A program made the position numbers and the translations under genes. A model generated the notes under the pieces. It ran no database searches, was not told the DNA's origin, and worked only from the letters and a program-made list of their open reading frames with translations. Below are positions 19,282 to 31,407 of a DNA stretch of 64,000 nt, piece after piece. The first letter of the stretch is position 1; each line of letters begins with the position of its first letter. Origin of the DNA: Pisolithus tinctorius (lineage: Eukaryota > Basidiomycota > Agaricomycetes > Boletales > Pisolithaceae). Location of the stretch: the NCBI GenBank assembly GCA_024663395.1, contig JANFAH010000017.1:248001-312000 (forward strand), read 5' to 3'.

Positions 19282-20840
19282 TTAAAAAAAAACCCAAGCC
19301 GCAGAAAACAATCCTTTGCCTTGCAATCTTTGGGAATCCACTGCATATTCCTCAGAACGATATAGCCACCAAGGGAATGCAAAGCCGAGATTGGGATCAG
19401 CTGTGTACAGGGTCCAATGTGGGATGATGGCGCTGATATTGTTGATTATGCAAAATGTGCTAAGGGGAATTAGCTGCATTTGCTCGCGGAAGCTAACCTC
19501 ATCATCTTGGTGTCTGAGGTACGCATGGTAGCATGCTGGGAGGGGAGGAGTATAGCTGGCACGTGACACTGTCACCAGAATCAAGCTATTAAGCTGATTC
19601 TGAAGGAATTATGTATCAGTCCCACATTGTGAAAAATTGATGTAAAACCTACCAAGTCCATCGCTAGGTTTGCAAACCAATGCGCAGGCCATCCTGCGAT
19701 ATCAGCAGTCTGCTTCAGATGTACAGAGGCCACCTCAATCCGGCACGCCAAGTAGACGATACCCATCTCTACCACAGACTGGCAAGATGGGTGTGATTGG
19801 CTGGTGATGAATGGCTCTGGACAATTTTCAAAGGCAGAACATGGATAATGAACAACTTCCATCAAATCGAGCATATTGATGAGTCGAAGGCCCTGAGACA
19901 CTGCACCATACTGGTCCCTTGCAGCTGTGCCCAATTCTCTCACAATGGCATTCGCAGCATGCACAAGGTGCCTATCGAGGGTGGGATCGAATGGCGTGTC
20001 ACTGGGAGTGGTGTTTTCGTGGTAGCGAGATACCGCGGCATGTAAGGCATGCAGGACTACAATTATCAACGTCAACAGCATATCAGATTAAGCTCATGCC
20101 AATACCCTGATTGCAACATGGAACAGGTGCCAATCCCCATTGTTCCATTTGAAGAGATTGCTGTTCGGATGGAAGTTCACCTACATAATCAATGGATATC
20201 ACCGATCACATGAATGGAACCAAATAAATGCTCACTGTTGCATATTTCTTTGAAAAGATCCCTCATCTCTGATCGTTCAGGCATGCCAAAAGTTGAATGG
20301 TTTCTGCCATTGTCCTCATCCACTGTCAAGTCAAGATTTGACAGGTACATTTGAAACAAGCAGGGGAGGTGTTGGTTCCCTCATATCCTGCAATTGAGCA
20401 AGCAGGTTAGTCAGAGAATTGGGTTGAGGAGATGGGTCCCTCAGATTTGATGATTCGTGGGTGATGGGCAGAGGAGACAGTTCCCGCACATTCTGCAAGT
20501 CTGCCAGAAAATCGACCTGCATAGTCATGTCTTGTGCAGGTGTTGAAGACCCGTCCATCCTGTTCAATTTCTCATCTGTGACTGGTGGTGCTGATGGTTA
20601 CCACACATTCAGCAATTGCTCAAGTAGATCCATGTTCATACCATCCACTGGGGGAGCAGTTGGTTCCCGTTCATTCAGGAACCAATTCATCAAGTTTTCA
20701 TGTGGATCCATTACTAGAAAATTAGTTTGTTTGTTAGCTCAAAGGGCAATCATGCCAACTCACCAGCCACGATTCCACCTTCTGCCAGAGTGGTTGGCTC
20801 CCTTTCCTGCAGGAACTGAGCCAGCAAACTTTCAGATGAA
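19282..20840 (-). CDS. Unknown modular protein gene, probably decayed
   Basis: I do not recognise this family. On the minus strand, 20840-20331 encodes four to five copies of a roughly 30-residue module with the pattern Leu-Leu-x-Gln-(Phe/Leu)-(Leu/Gln)-x-x-(Arg)-Glu-(Pro/Leu)-(Thr/Ser)-x-x-Pro (for example FLNEREPTAPP, LQDMREPTPP), separated by likely introns. Downstream, open stretches 20081-19581 and 19584-19282 (166 and 100 residues) encode a Trp- and His-containing segment without a known motif. One module contains an in-frame TAA where neighbours have Arg-Glu, so at least one lesion exists. It lies between the TET/JBP relic and the multicopy gene inside K. Confidence 0.35.
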
Positions 20841-21579
20841 TCTATAGTGAAAGAACTTTGTTGTTGAGCTTGGAGAGAAATCATGTTCTCTCACTGGCCA
20901 CGATATTGATGTTCGACCCCGCCATATCCACCCTTCCACTTGAGACAATTGGTAGCAGGGTTGGCTCTCACAGCTCACACAGTCATACTAGCCTCTCCTC
21001 CAGATTTTTGGACTGCTTCACATGGGAGCTAGATTGCCTTGGCTTGATTGGTCTTACATTAGCTGTGGATGGCTTAGGTCGCTGGATCCAACAATGAAGA
21101 CAACCTCGCCTTGATGATGGAAATGAACTTGGCAGGACTGTTTGGTGGACATATTTGACGACGATGGGTTCACTGATAGCTCGATGATCACTCAAGATTT
21201 AAACTTGTAGGAACAATGGCGAGAATATCATTCACACCGTGGGAAGCAAGGTTGGACAATGGCAGATGGAGCCAAATTTTGGGTAACAGCAATACATGGG
21301 TGATGAGCAGCAATATCTCCCTACATAGATAGCTACCAGTCGCTTCCACATGGCCAATACGTAGACCTGTCCCGCTCAGCTCTCCGCTCAATTGTCCTGC
21401 TTAACTATCCCTCTCTCTGATATCAAAGACACCTCTCACAACCACCATGGTGTCATGAGCTACCATACATTCCATACACTTGTATTCTAATGTGTAAAAC
21501 TAGGGTAAGCCCTCTATAGACTGTACACGAGTTCCAAAAAAGGTTTCCACTCTGAATGTTTGAGGGATTCGACAACTAC
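20841..21579. other. No gene recognised
   Basis: Between two minus-strand genes. Short open frames only; nothing I can support beyond a possible 5' exon of the 19282-20840 gene near 20890-20960. Confidence 0.4.
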
Positions 21580-24500
21580 TTCCACTTCTGATTGCTGCCT
21601 GTTTGCTTGCACAATCTCTTTGCATCAGGAGATGGAACATCTGCATCTGGCCTTGCAGGGGCCTTTCTGACACGAGGTGACTTCCAGGTGCTCCCAGGGA
21701 CGCCCTGTTTCACATTTGCGGATGCTGCATTGGAGGTCACAGATCCATTATTGTTGGACTTGGATGAGTATTTGGTCCCAGGTCAATGTCGATTCATGTC
21801 TGGCTCACTCGATTCTGACAGAGCCGACTTAACACACAACACAAACTTGTTAGCCATGACAACTGATTCAACATGACCGAACTTGCCTTGTGCATGCGCT
21901 TCAGGGTGGATTTCAGCTTTCCGCCTTTGTTTCTGCTCGTTGACCCCTCCTCAGTTGGGAGGTCAGTGAAAGGAATGCTCTCTGATCCATCTGCATCTGC
22001 ATATTCTGAGTGGTCCTGTAGTTCAGTTGTGTACTCGCTCCCTGAGTGCAGATCAGAGTTTGCTGTGAATACAAGTTGCAGCGGGAAGCTCACTATTCAG
22101 GGATGTTGCCAATTTCTTAGAATTGGATAGGGTGGGCAAATAAGTGTCTTCATCAGCTTCATCATCGGAATCATGGCTGTTGCTTTCCCTCCCATTATTG
22201 TCAGTTAGCACTTTATTTCATGGATGATGCACTGGGGTGTTTGCATGGGCTGGAGGTGCAGAGAGCCACTCACTATGGGAACCATCAGCTGGTGGGGGAT
22301 TTGAGTGGGAACGAGAAGGGAATGGTGTCTTGGCACGGTTTTGCCTCCCGCCAGATACCTGCAGACCAGAATCACATTAGTGCTGATCTGTCATGCATGA
22401 AAATCACACATGGTGCACCTGTTTAGTGGAGGGATCATCTATTCCAACATCACTCCCCTCAGCCTCACCATGATCATCCAAACTGTCATCCATGCTATCA
22501 TCCGCACTATCATCCGCACTATCATCCACCACTCCCTCTTCCCGTGCTTTACCCTTGCCCTTGACATTTTTCCTTCCAGGATTCTTTTTGTATTTGGGGG
22601 CAGGTGTCTTTTGGTATTTCCACTGCCTCACAACCTGGAGGGGTACCAAAGTTCTATCCACTGGTGGCTGCAGCTCACCAGATCGATTGATCCATTGCTG
22701 AAATCCAAACACATCATTTGGATGGGTTTCCTGTCGCTTGCACCAAAAGGACAGCAGCTGGGTAGCTGTTGTTGTCCACATGTGACTTGGGTCGTGGTCA
22801 AAGGTAAATCCTTCAGGAAGATGGCGGGCTGCTATCATATCCACTTGATGATGACCAAAGTTCTTGAATGGCACTGCTGACGAGGGATTTCCACATGCTA
22901 ATCCTGATAGCACTCATCAGAGATTGAGGAGACTAAATACTCTGGCCACTCATGGTAGTGAGCAGTCATAAATCCGCAAACCACTTTTTGTAGTTGGTCC
23001 CGGCTAAGGCCCACGATTTCTCCAATCCAAATCTCTCCATTGGCATTTTTCACCAATTTCACGGAGTCAACCTTGCCCATCCTGGTTGCTTTGGCCGCTG
23101 TCTGTTTCCAAGCACGTTTGGGACTTGACTCGCCATCATGCTCAGGTGGTGTTCCTGGTTCCTCAAATGTTTCCCCAAGGTACTCTCTCCAGCTTCCTTC
23201 CAGTGTGCAGACATCATTGAAGGGGATCCCATCCATGATTTCGTTATTGAAGTCCATACTGTCATTGCATGAGTCTTACCTAGGCCTAGAGGAGAATATG
23301 GTGGACTCACATGCATGCCTGTATAGTTCCCTCCTCATTTTTCCACCCAGCCATACACACTATGCGAATTCTGCAATATCTCCACATCTCCATCGCAAAG
23401 TTTTGGACATACTTGTACCCATACTTGGCTGCATTCCTGGGAACCAGGATAAATTGAAGACTGGGAAGTTGACCTCATAAAATCACACCTTGCTTTTGTC
23501 TCTGGCACAGGGCCTTCCCGCCCATTCCACCTTTCCACTATATCTTCAGCTGCAGCCAATTGTTCCTCTGTCAGGTCGTCCTGAATAACAGCCGTCAATG
23601 CATTCTGATACTGTTGGATCTGCTTGCTTCCATGGGTATCGCCTTCTTCTACTTTCATTTTTGCAAGCCTCTCCTGTATTTGCTCTTGGTACAATTCGCA
23701 GACCACTGCCTGCACAGAGTATTTGTAACTGGATCTAAGGGTAATGCAGGGCTTCTTTGAACAGAGGGGCTTATTCAACCAATCTTGTATTAGCTACAAG
23801 GGTGCTTTGAATTGTGAGCATCCAAATCAGAACTTTTAGAATGTACCTTGCACTTGGTCTGGACTTTGCTCCCTCTCAACTCTTTGTTCCTGTCCAATCC
23901 CTGCATCTCCTCCCATATAGATAGCAGAACTGCAGGCTTCTTCTTCTTCCCTGCTTGCCTCCATTCCTGGCATCGGTGCCCAAGGATTTCCAACTCTTCC
24001 ACTTCAAATGTTTCTTCCTCCCTTTCCCCCACAACTGATGGTTCTATATCTTGCTTGTCATATCCATGACTCTCGGACTCGGACTCAGCCCAGTCCGGAC
24101 CCCTAGCCCCTAACTCCGGCCCTAGTCCAGCCTAGAAAACCCAGTCCTGGTCGTAGATAACTCAACTCCGGCCTGCATAACTCAAGTCCGGTGTTTTACC
24201 CCTATCTCCGGTCCATTTCGGCCTCCTGGCCTTGCGCTGTTCCACCCTGGTCCTCCTAGGTCCATGTCCGGGTCACCCGGACATAACTCCGGTCTGTTTC
24301 CCTTTGTTTGTACTATATTTAGTCTAGCCCATTCATCTGACCTTTGCTTACTGCACAAATCCTGTGTCTGACCCCAGTATGCCGGTCACCCGGACTTTAG
24401 CTATTAGTCTCTGCACAGCCTCTGTGGCTATCCACTCTCTTGCTAATTTTCTTGCTAATAGCTTATTAACAAGTCCGGCTTCATGTTCTTTACTCTGGAC

Positions 24501-25000
24501 TGGCCTCATGTATTTAACCCCTGTACATACTTTGTAGCACCCTCAGTCAGAATATCAATTAAGTATTACCCTCAACTCCTGTACTACACCCCGAGACTAC
24601 TCTATAGCTAAGGCCGAGCCTTAAGCTATCCCTGACCCCTGTCCCCGACCTCTCCCCAGCTTGCATAAGGGTACAGCACATAAGCTGAGACCAAGGGAGG
24701 TAGATCCAACCCCGGACCGGCTTCCCCTTGTGCGCACTCCAACACCGGTCGGTTTCCCATGCTACCGGTCTTGTTCCCGCGCTCCTGGCCTTAAGTCCGG
24801 TCCTCTGGACTTAGCCCCTAACCTCCGGCCTTAACTCCGGTCTAACCAGACTTGGCTCCTGTCTCTCAGCCTTGACTTTGGCCACTCGGACTTAACCCCT
24901 GTTACCTGGTCTTGAAGCCCGGTCACCCGAGGGTAAACCCGTACTTCACACTCGCTCACCATCAGCATCATCTCTTTCTGTCTGATCCCAGGTGTCTGAT
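21580..25000 (-). CDS. Agaricomycete multicopy protein of unknown function, interrupted by solo LTR
   Basis: Minus-strand multi-exon gene resembling a large mushroom-specific family (from memory; function unknown). Ordered blocks: ILGHRCQEWRQAGKKKK near 23990; VQAVVCELYQEQIQE, then YQNALTAVIQDDLTEEQ near 23600; NAAKYGYKYVQNFAMEMWRY near 23400; MDFNNEIMDGIPF at 23257; ANGEIWIGEIVGLSRDQLQ near 23020; AVPFKNFGHHQVDMI..LPEGFTF near 22850. An acidic tail of DDSADDSMDDS repeats and a low-complexity basic C-terminus follow, to about 21590. Clean 52-nt intron at 23437-23488. A 1-nt frameshift near 23350 and an 895-bp solo LTR (24056-24950) in the 5' part mean this copy is probably not functional. Confidence 0.6.
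24056..24950 (+). mobile_element. Solo LTR related to G3
   Basis: Starts TGTCATATCCATGACTC (compare TGTCATAGCCATGTCTC at the G3 LTR start) and ends CCCGTACTTCACA (G3: CCCGTACTTGACA). Long runs of TCCGG/CGGAC-type sequence are shared in style with the G3 LTR, but length (895 versus 527 bp) and sequence differ. Flanks CTTGCT / CTCGCT match at five of six bases, not a clean TSD. Removing it restores a continuous reading of the surrounding minus-strand gene. Confidence 0.65.
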
Positions 25001-25617
25001 TCGTACTGGGACTCCATGGAGTATGATGTGGTATGATGTATAATGGTGTATAATAGATGGTTGGCTGCTAAGTTTTTTCATGGCCTTGTTTGGTCTCAAT
25101 GCATTTCAGTACTAGTATGGTCATGCCAAGGAATTCGTTTGGACCTCTGTGAAGCAACTGAAATATCCAATCAGGCTGATATCTTTGACAGGAGCTCCGT
25201 GAAGCGACCGAAATATCCAATTGGGCTGATCTCTTTGACAGGATCCCGCCCAAAGGCGGATTAGCTCCCAGTTTGCATCTGGGCTGTCAGTTGGCTGGCC
25301 CAATCATATCCATACTTATATTGATACTGAACATCTCGTTTCACCTACATCAGCTAATATAGCATCCAAATTCACCATCATAATCCAGGCAAAGCACCCA
25401 GGTAATGTTGCAGCAGGAAGGGAATGTGCAGGCAGGGATTGAGCGGTAATAAGAAGGCAGCGCCATGCATTGCGCAAGGCCAGTGTAGTTGCATTTGTAC
25501 TTATGCCCTGACATGTGTTAAGGTACTGACATCAATAGAGCTAAATGATAAAGTGACTTGCACTAGCAGTAGTGTTTCTAACAACTGACCTCATACTGTC
25601 AAATCAGCAACCTCCAG
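25001..25617. other. Upstream region of KDZ gene with 52-bp tandem duplication
   Basis: Two adjacent roughly 52-bp copies at about 25142-25193 and 25194-25244 share GTGAAGC..CCGAAATATCCAAT and GCTGAT.TCTTTGACAGG. The rest, between the divergently oriented multicopy gene and KDZ gene, shows no gene and presumably held their promoters. Confidence 0.5.
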
Positions 25618-26134
25618 ATGGCCAAGGGAAGCACTCAAAAGGGCATGAGAATGATTGGTCCTACCCCAGGCCATCGGGTGAAGCAGCTGGAAGTCAAGAC
25701 TTGGAGAACTGGAGGTAGATATAGATCACGATTGGTAGAAGTCGTGATCAAACAGCCAGATCCAACAACCCCTGTCCATTTTCCCCGATCCTCACCATCC
25801 AAGCATTCAAGGTCTTGCTCCCACAAGTACTTTGATGCATGGGCAGATTCAGCCTTCAACAGACATGAAAGCATGAGCCCACCGGTCCAGCAGCTGATGT
25901 TACCGCAGAAAAAGGTATGCAGCAGTTCGCCAACCCGAAAGTGGACTTCACATGGTGTGTCAGACACAGAACGATTACATCCACGAATGGGTTCCATGGA
26001 AGGGGGAGTTCTTGAAGATACTCCTGGAGCTGGAAGCCTCCCCAGAGCCAAGGAACTGCACCTGGTGTGGCAATGACAGGGTGTACAGATGTCCGGATTG
26101 CTTGCATCAGCCCCTATTCTGCACAGAATGTTGC

Positions 26135-26949
26135 TGTCATGACCATGACACCAGCGTAAGCCCCTAACACCTACTCCACCATCTTCCGACATGTTCCCGT
26201 GCTTCTCCGCCCTCCTCCGACGTGTTCCCGCGCTCCTCCGACCCTCCCGACACATCTCCACACCTCTCCGAGGTCCCCTGTCCATGTTCTGACCAACTCC
26301 GCTCAACTCCGCCCTAAGGTTGGTCACGTGGGCTGTCGGACTTGCGGCCCTGCATTCTAGATAGGGTTCTGCCCTCATGTCGGTTTTCTCCATTCTTCCG
26401 CTCCTTCAGTGTTTACCCTCTCTTCCTCATTGTAGTAGTTTCCTTGTCTCAGTTAAGGTCCCCGTCATCCCTACCCTCTATCCCTTGTGTCGGAAGGACT
26501 CTAACCCACTATACACTTATTGGTTTACATTCCGTACTGCACCACCCTTGGCCTACATCGTATATAAGGCCACATAGTACTCCGATGTAATCAGTACGAA
26601 TATCGAATAAAGTCCCCACCTTCGACTCCCTCTCAGTCCCCTCCGGAGTTTCGTCTCCACTTCCTCTGAGTCCGCTCCACCTCTGAAATACGAGGGCTGA
26701 GCTCGCGCAAGGGGGCAGCGCACTAGCTGAACCCAACGCCCTCTCATCTGACCTCCGACCTCTGACCTCCGGCTCTGACTCCGACCTCAGCCTCCAAAAC
26801 TTTCCATCATACCCCTCTGCTCACTGTTTGTTGAATATCTCGCCACCCAGTGGTCGGATTCACTTCGGACTTTGACCACTGTACTCCGTAGCCCAACCCG
26901 CTCCAACTCCGCCCTAAGAAGGAGCCAGGGGTGTTGTCCGACTTTGACA
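26135..26949 (+). mobile_element. Solo LTR of the G2 family in the KDZ gene (TSD GTTGC)
   Basis: 815 bp, opposite orientation to G2, same length as the G2 5' LTR, with TGTCATGACC start and CTTTGACA end. GTTGC is duplicated at 26130-26134 and 26950-26954. It retains the TATATAAGG box (near 26555) and the AGTACGAATAT start. It looks young: most CpGs of the G2 LTR are kept. Removing it and one TSD copy joins the cysteine finger to the downstream KDZ reading without a gap. Confidence 0.93.
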
Positions 26950-27033
26950 GTTGCTGGAAGAGTCATGAGAGTCTGCCTTTCCACAGGATCCAACAGTGGA
27001 CAGGGGACTTCTACAAGGAATCTGCCCTCCATA

Positions 27034-27558
27034 TGGTGAGAGATCAGCTGGTTGCCCAGAATTACATTCACATCAAGACCCACAGACTGGCGTTGTAGGG
27101 AACGAGTTCGAGTTCCCTAGGAGAATCCGTCTTGGTCAGGAGTTTAGGGGTGGAAGGACTTGTTTTATTTCTGGCTTTTGTTTTTGTGTTTGTACCCCTG
27201 GACTTGGTGGCAAGCAGCCGCATTGCTGACTAAGCACGCATGCTGTGTTCATGCGGGTTCAGTTTACCATAACAACCAGTACATGTCACAGGCCCTCAGT
27301 AGCAGGGTGATCTAGTCTTGCAGTTTGGCGAGTTTGCGAAGTTAGATTTATTACTTTGGGGAGTACCCAAAGGGCCAGGAGGACTGGAAAGAGCTATTAG
27401 ACAGACAGAGTTAAGTATTCCATTTGAGTTCGCAATTTTTACATTTTTACTACACTTCTTTCTCCAGAGAGAACCTCCCTTTTGGGTTGAGCACAATATA
27501 CTCACCCATTACTGACTATTACTATTTCTAGGTACCTTCTTTTTACCTATTCCCACAG
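27034..27558. other. Oversized intron or small insertion in KDZ gene
   Basis: All other introns of this gene are about 47-77 nt, whereas here 525 nt separate the exon ending ..CTGCCCTCCATATG and the exon starting at 27559. The segment contains a hairpin GGGAAC..GTTCCC near 27100. It probably contains a short mobile insertion; I could not find clear TSDs. Confidence 0.4.
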
Positions 27559-29797
27559 CATTCAGTTGCACCTGGGACATGGTGGAGCACCCTGTCCCCA
27601 TGCAATCGCACAAGCCCAGCAAGCAGCAGGTGAACCTCTGCCCATGGATGATCAAGAGTGGGAAGAAGTGGAAGATATCGAAGAAAACCCAAAGCACCTC
27701 CATCCTCCAGCAGGGTCAACATATCTCACTGTCATGGATGTCACAGGTGTTCATTTCATTGTAGTGAATTGGTGTGAATGCGAGACTGCAGAAGCCTGAT
27801 ACATACAGTTACTCAGAGCCAAACTATTTCCCTCAACGTTCAAGAAGCCAAGCACCACATTCACATTCATGGTTCTGGATGACTTCCTGAGGGACAACCT
27901 GGAATGTGGAACATCTGGTATGAACTATTACAGCAAGTTGCATCGGATCACATCCAGTGTGTTTTCACACCTAGTTCCAGTAAGATTTGGTATTTTGGTT
28001 CCAAGTGTTGGAATATCTGAAGGGTCAATCAGGATAGATACCATAGCTTCTACAGGTTGCACGGAAATGGCAATACCTCAAGCTACTTAAATGGAATGGA
28101 TTCCGCAGGACAACCAGGTCAGCAGAGAAAGGCGTACTGGCATTATTTTGCGCAGCATGCCCCCAGCCTGGAATAAATGTTGATACCAATGAGGATTTGG
28201 ACCAGTAAGCTGCTCCAATACTGCAATCCTCATATGCTGACCTTCTCCAGCTGGCGGTTCACCTGCACAGTAGTAATGGATGGAAACTTCAAAGCAGAAC
28301 ACATGCATGAGCAGAAATCTGAAGATCAAGTGTGGTTGATGGATGGACTAGGTTATATGGTGACCAATCCAAACTACATGGACTATTTGAAGGCCACTCC
28401 ACATATTGCGGAGGTATGAATTCATTCAACCCATGCAAAACATGATCTCAGCTCAGGCACAGAAATCCACCTGCAACAACCACAGAGCTATCAGTCAGGC
28501 AAACGCAGCCCGGGGAAAGCTTCATGTGACCGGAATTGGGGTGACTGCATGCGCATGGCACGGATGCTTTTATCCACATTGTGTTGTTGACTTCCAAAAA
28601 GGAGAAAGGTATGAGGTTGAATTGTCCATTGTGACACCTGCTGATGGCGCTGCAGACAGTTGAACATGGACTACTCTTTGGCAAATGCATTGGGATACAA
28701 TATGGAAGGGATCAAACAAGTGGTTTGCTTCTATGACATTAACTGCTCCTACATGATGAATCTGCGGAAGCATGTGGGTCGAAGTGAGTTGATTGATATC
28801 CTGTTGTCACTTCGGATTATCCCTGGAATCAGCATATGGCATGTGCATGGGCACAAGAAGGAATGTTATGCATGGTATGCCCCGCTGTTCATCAAGGGGG
28901 CTGGATGGGTAGATGGAGAAATCATTGAAATGTTGTGGTCTGTCCTTAATGTGGCATCCACATCTGCATGTGGGATGACCTCACCACATCGCCAAGAACT
29001 GCTGGATTTCCAGATGAATGATTCCAACTTCATGAAGATGATTTGGATTGGTTAGTCTGTGCATCCACTTGCAGCGCACTCTCTGACATCCAAGATTAAG
29101 CAGATAGCCTATCATGGAAGCTCAAAGTGGCTCGAGCAGCAGCACCATTGGCAAGGCAGGCATATATAAAGCTAGATGAAGCCTTGACTGCAGAGCAGTG
29201 AGACAGCTGGCGAATGCAAGAGATTCATGCACTGCAAGATCGCGTCACTGACCCATCTGCCATGGACATCTTCGAAGTTCAATTAAGGGCAGGTATGGCA
29301 TCCGCCTTTTTGGATAAACACAAAATACTTACATATCATGAGAAGCACCAACAGTGCATGCCATCGAACTAATGTTATTGGAGGAACCAAGACCCAGCGG
29401 AAGCCTATATGGAGTGGCTAGTTGGCTAGCACACAGTTTATGCTTAGAAGAGTCCATAACCTCACTTCACATGGACAGAAAGGATGTCAGGGAATGGGCA
29501 TCAGAATTGAAAAAATTGGCTATGGCACACCGTGCTGATCACATTTCATCTGAACAATCGGGTTTTATCACGGATGCTGCAATTTACTTGAAGCTGCACC
29601 TTGAAGCGGGCTCCAACACTTCTGCCAGCGAATCTGTACAGCCAACTGCATTTCTTGACACAAATTCCGAGCAGGATTATGCTTTGGATGATGGTTGGCT
29701 GGATGATGTGGGGGATGAGTTGCCCACCTCAGATGGAACCCTGGCAGGACTGCAGGACAAATTGCTGCTTCCATCCACTCTTGGCATTGACGCATGT

Positions 29798-30643
29798 TGT
29801 TAAAGTCAGACAACACCCCTGGCTCCTTCTTAGGGCGGAGTTGGAGCGGGTTGGGCTGCGGAGTACAGCGGTCAAAGTCCGAAGCAAATCTGACCACTGG
29901 GTGACGAGATATTCGACAAACAGTGAGCAGAGGGGTATGAAGGAAAGGCTCAGAGGCTGAGGTTGGAGTTGGAGCTGGAGATCAGAGGTCAGAGGTCAGA
30001 TGAGAGGGTGTTGGGTTCAGCCAGTGCGCTGCCCCCTTGCGCAAGCTCAGCCCTCATATTTCAGAGGTGGAGCAGACTCAGTGGAAGTGGAGACGAAACT
30101 CTGGAGGGGACTGAGAGGGAGTCGAAGGTGGGGACTTTATTCGATATTCGTACTGATTACATTGGAGTACTACATGGCCTTATATATGATGTAGGTCAAG
30201 GGTGGTGCAGTATGGAATGTAACTCAATAAGTGTATAGTGGGTTAGAGTCCTTCCGACACAAGGGATAGAGGGTAGGGATGATGGGGACCTTAACTGAGA
30301 CAAGGAAACTACTACAACAAGGAAGAGAGGGTAAATATCAAAGGAGTGGAAGAATGGAGAAAACTGACACGAGGGCGGAACCCTATCTAGAATGCAGGGC
30401 TGCAAGTCTGACAGCCCATGTGACCAACCTTAGGGCGGAGTTGAGCGGAGTTGGTCAGAACATGGACAGGGGGCCTCAGAGAGGTGTGGAGATGTGTCGG
30501 GAGGGTTGGAGGAGCGCAGGAACACATCAGAGGAGGGCGGAGAAGCGTGGGAACATGTCGGAAGAGGGTGGAGAAGTGTGGGAACATGTCGGAGGAGGGC
30601 GGAGTAGGTGTTAGGGGCTTACGCTGGTGTCATGGCCATGACA
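29798..30643 (-). mobile_element. Older solo LTR of the G2 family in the KDZ gene (TSD CATGT)
   Basis: 846 bp, same orientation as G2, flanked by CATGT at 29793-29797 and 30644-30648. Relative to the G2 LTR most differences are C-to-T or G-to-A at CpG sites (for example GCGAATCCGACC to GCAAATCTGACC), so it is older or was more heavily methylated than the solo LTR at 26135. Removing it joins LPSTLGIDAC to RAQGLQNLAEM, matching the KDZ family. Confidence 0.93.
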
Positions 30644-31407
30644 CATGTCGAGCTCAAGGGCTTCAAAATCTTGCAGAAATGGAGCTGAAGCTTTGCACAG
30701 GTCAAGCTAATGATGCGCTACATGGCCTCCATCTTACGTTGGCAGACAAGGCAGCTGTCTTTCGGGGGGTGGTGCACACAGCTAAGAGCTATTCTACAAA
30801 AACTCAGGCCTGGGATATGATCTGCACTATCAATGTCTCAGTAAAAAAACAGGCCATGATTTATAATCGATGCAGAGATGCCATGGTTGCACTTGGTGCA
30901 GGTGCAGATATCTTAGGACATTATCAAAAGCTTCATAAAGAAGACCTGGCTGTGCAGACAGCAGCCTTCTCCCAAAATGCACAGGAGCACCACAGAACCC
31001 ATCTTCCATGGTTTTGGTCAATCAATGTCCCATGGGACACAGAATCAAAGAGTTGGATGTCTGAATGTATGTTGACCTTACTGTTCAACAGTGCTTTAAG
31101 GTTGATGAATATGCTTCAATTAGTTTATTGCATTCATTGGCTGCAAGCAAAATCTGTCAAAGATTGTTGGGAAGAAGAGGAAGAGCTCATAATATCAGAA
31201 TTTCAATGGGCTATCAGTTTCTTCAGATTTTGAGCAAAAGAATGGCATAAGATACAGATGGGAAGCAGCACTATTGGAGCTCCTGGGGTGCAGTGTTATG
31301 CAGCGAGGCAGAGGATGATGTATTCAAGGTTGGCTGAGCATGCTGAATGCAAATGGCAGGCCATGAATGCGACTGATATTCAGTTTGTCCTGGAGAAAGA
31401 TTTGTAG

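Larger units (their letters stand above)
25618..31407 (+). pseudogene. KDZ (Kyakuja-Dileera-Zisupton) transposase gene, interrupted by two solo LTRs
   Basis: RNase-H-fold DDE transposase expected to cut and paste K-type elements in the nucleus. N-terminal exon from ATG 25618, then a Cys-rich finger (CTWCGNDRVYRCPDC..CTECC, 26060-26134). Core exons have good splice sites: 27559-27979, 28056-28204, 28251-28413, 28463-28608 and 28656-about 29051. Candidate catalytic acids are present: Asp in VMDGNFKAEHM (about 28277), Asp in CFYDINCSY (about 28732), Glu in VDGEIIEMLW (about 28917). The C-terminal part (GQANDALHGL, EEEELIISEFQW) ends at TAG 31405-31407. Lesions: solo LTRs at 26135 and 29798, an in-frame TGA at 27797-27799, and further stops between 29050 and 29350. 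Clearly KDZ, clearly dead. Confidence 0.85.

Noticed and set aside
25635..26393. A 252-codon minus-strand open frame
   Set aside because: It runs antisense across the KDZ exon and into the solo LTR; no domain, and the plus-strand reading is clearly the KDZ transposase.
27090..27125. tRNA-like sequence (GAGTTCGAGTTCC resembles a B box)
   Set aside because: No acceptor stem, anticodon arm or A box can be folded around it; the sequence is better explained as a simple hairpin.
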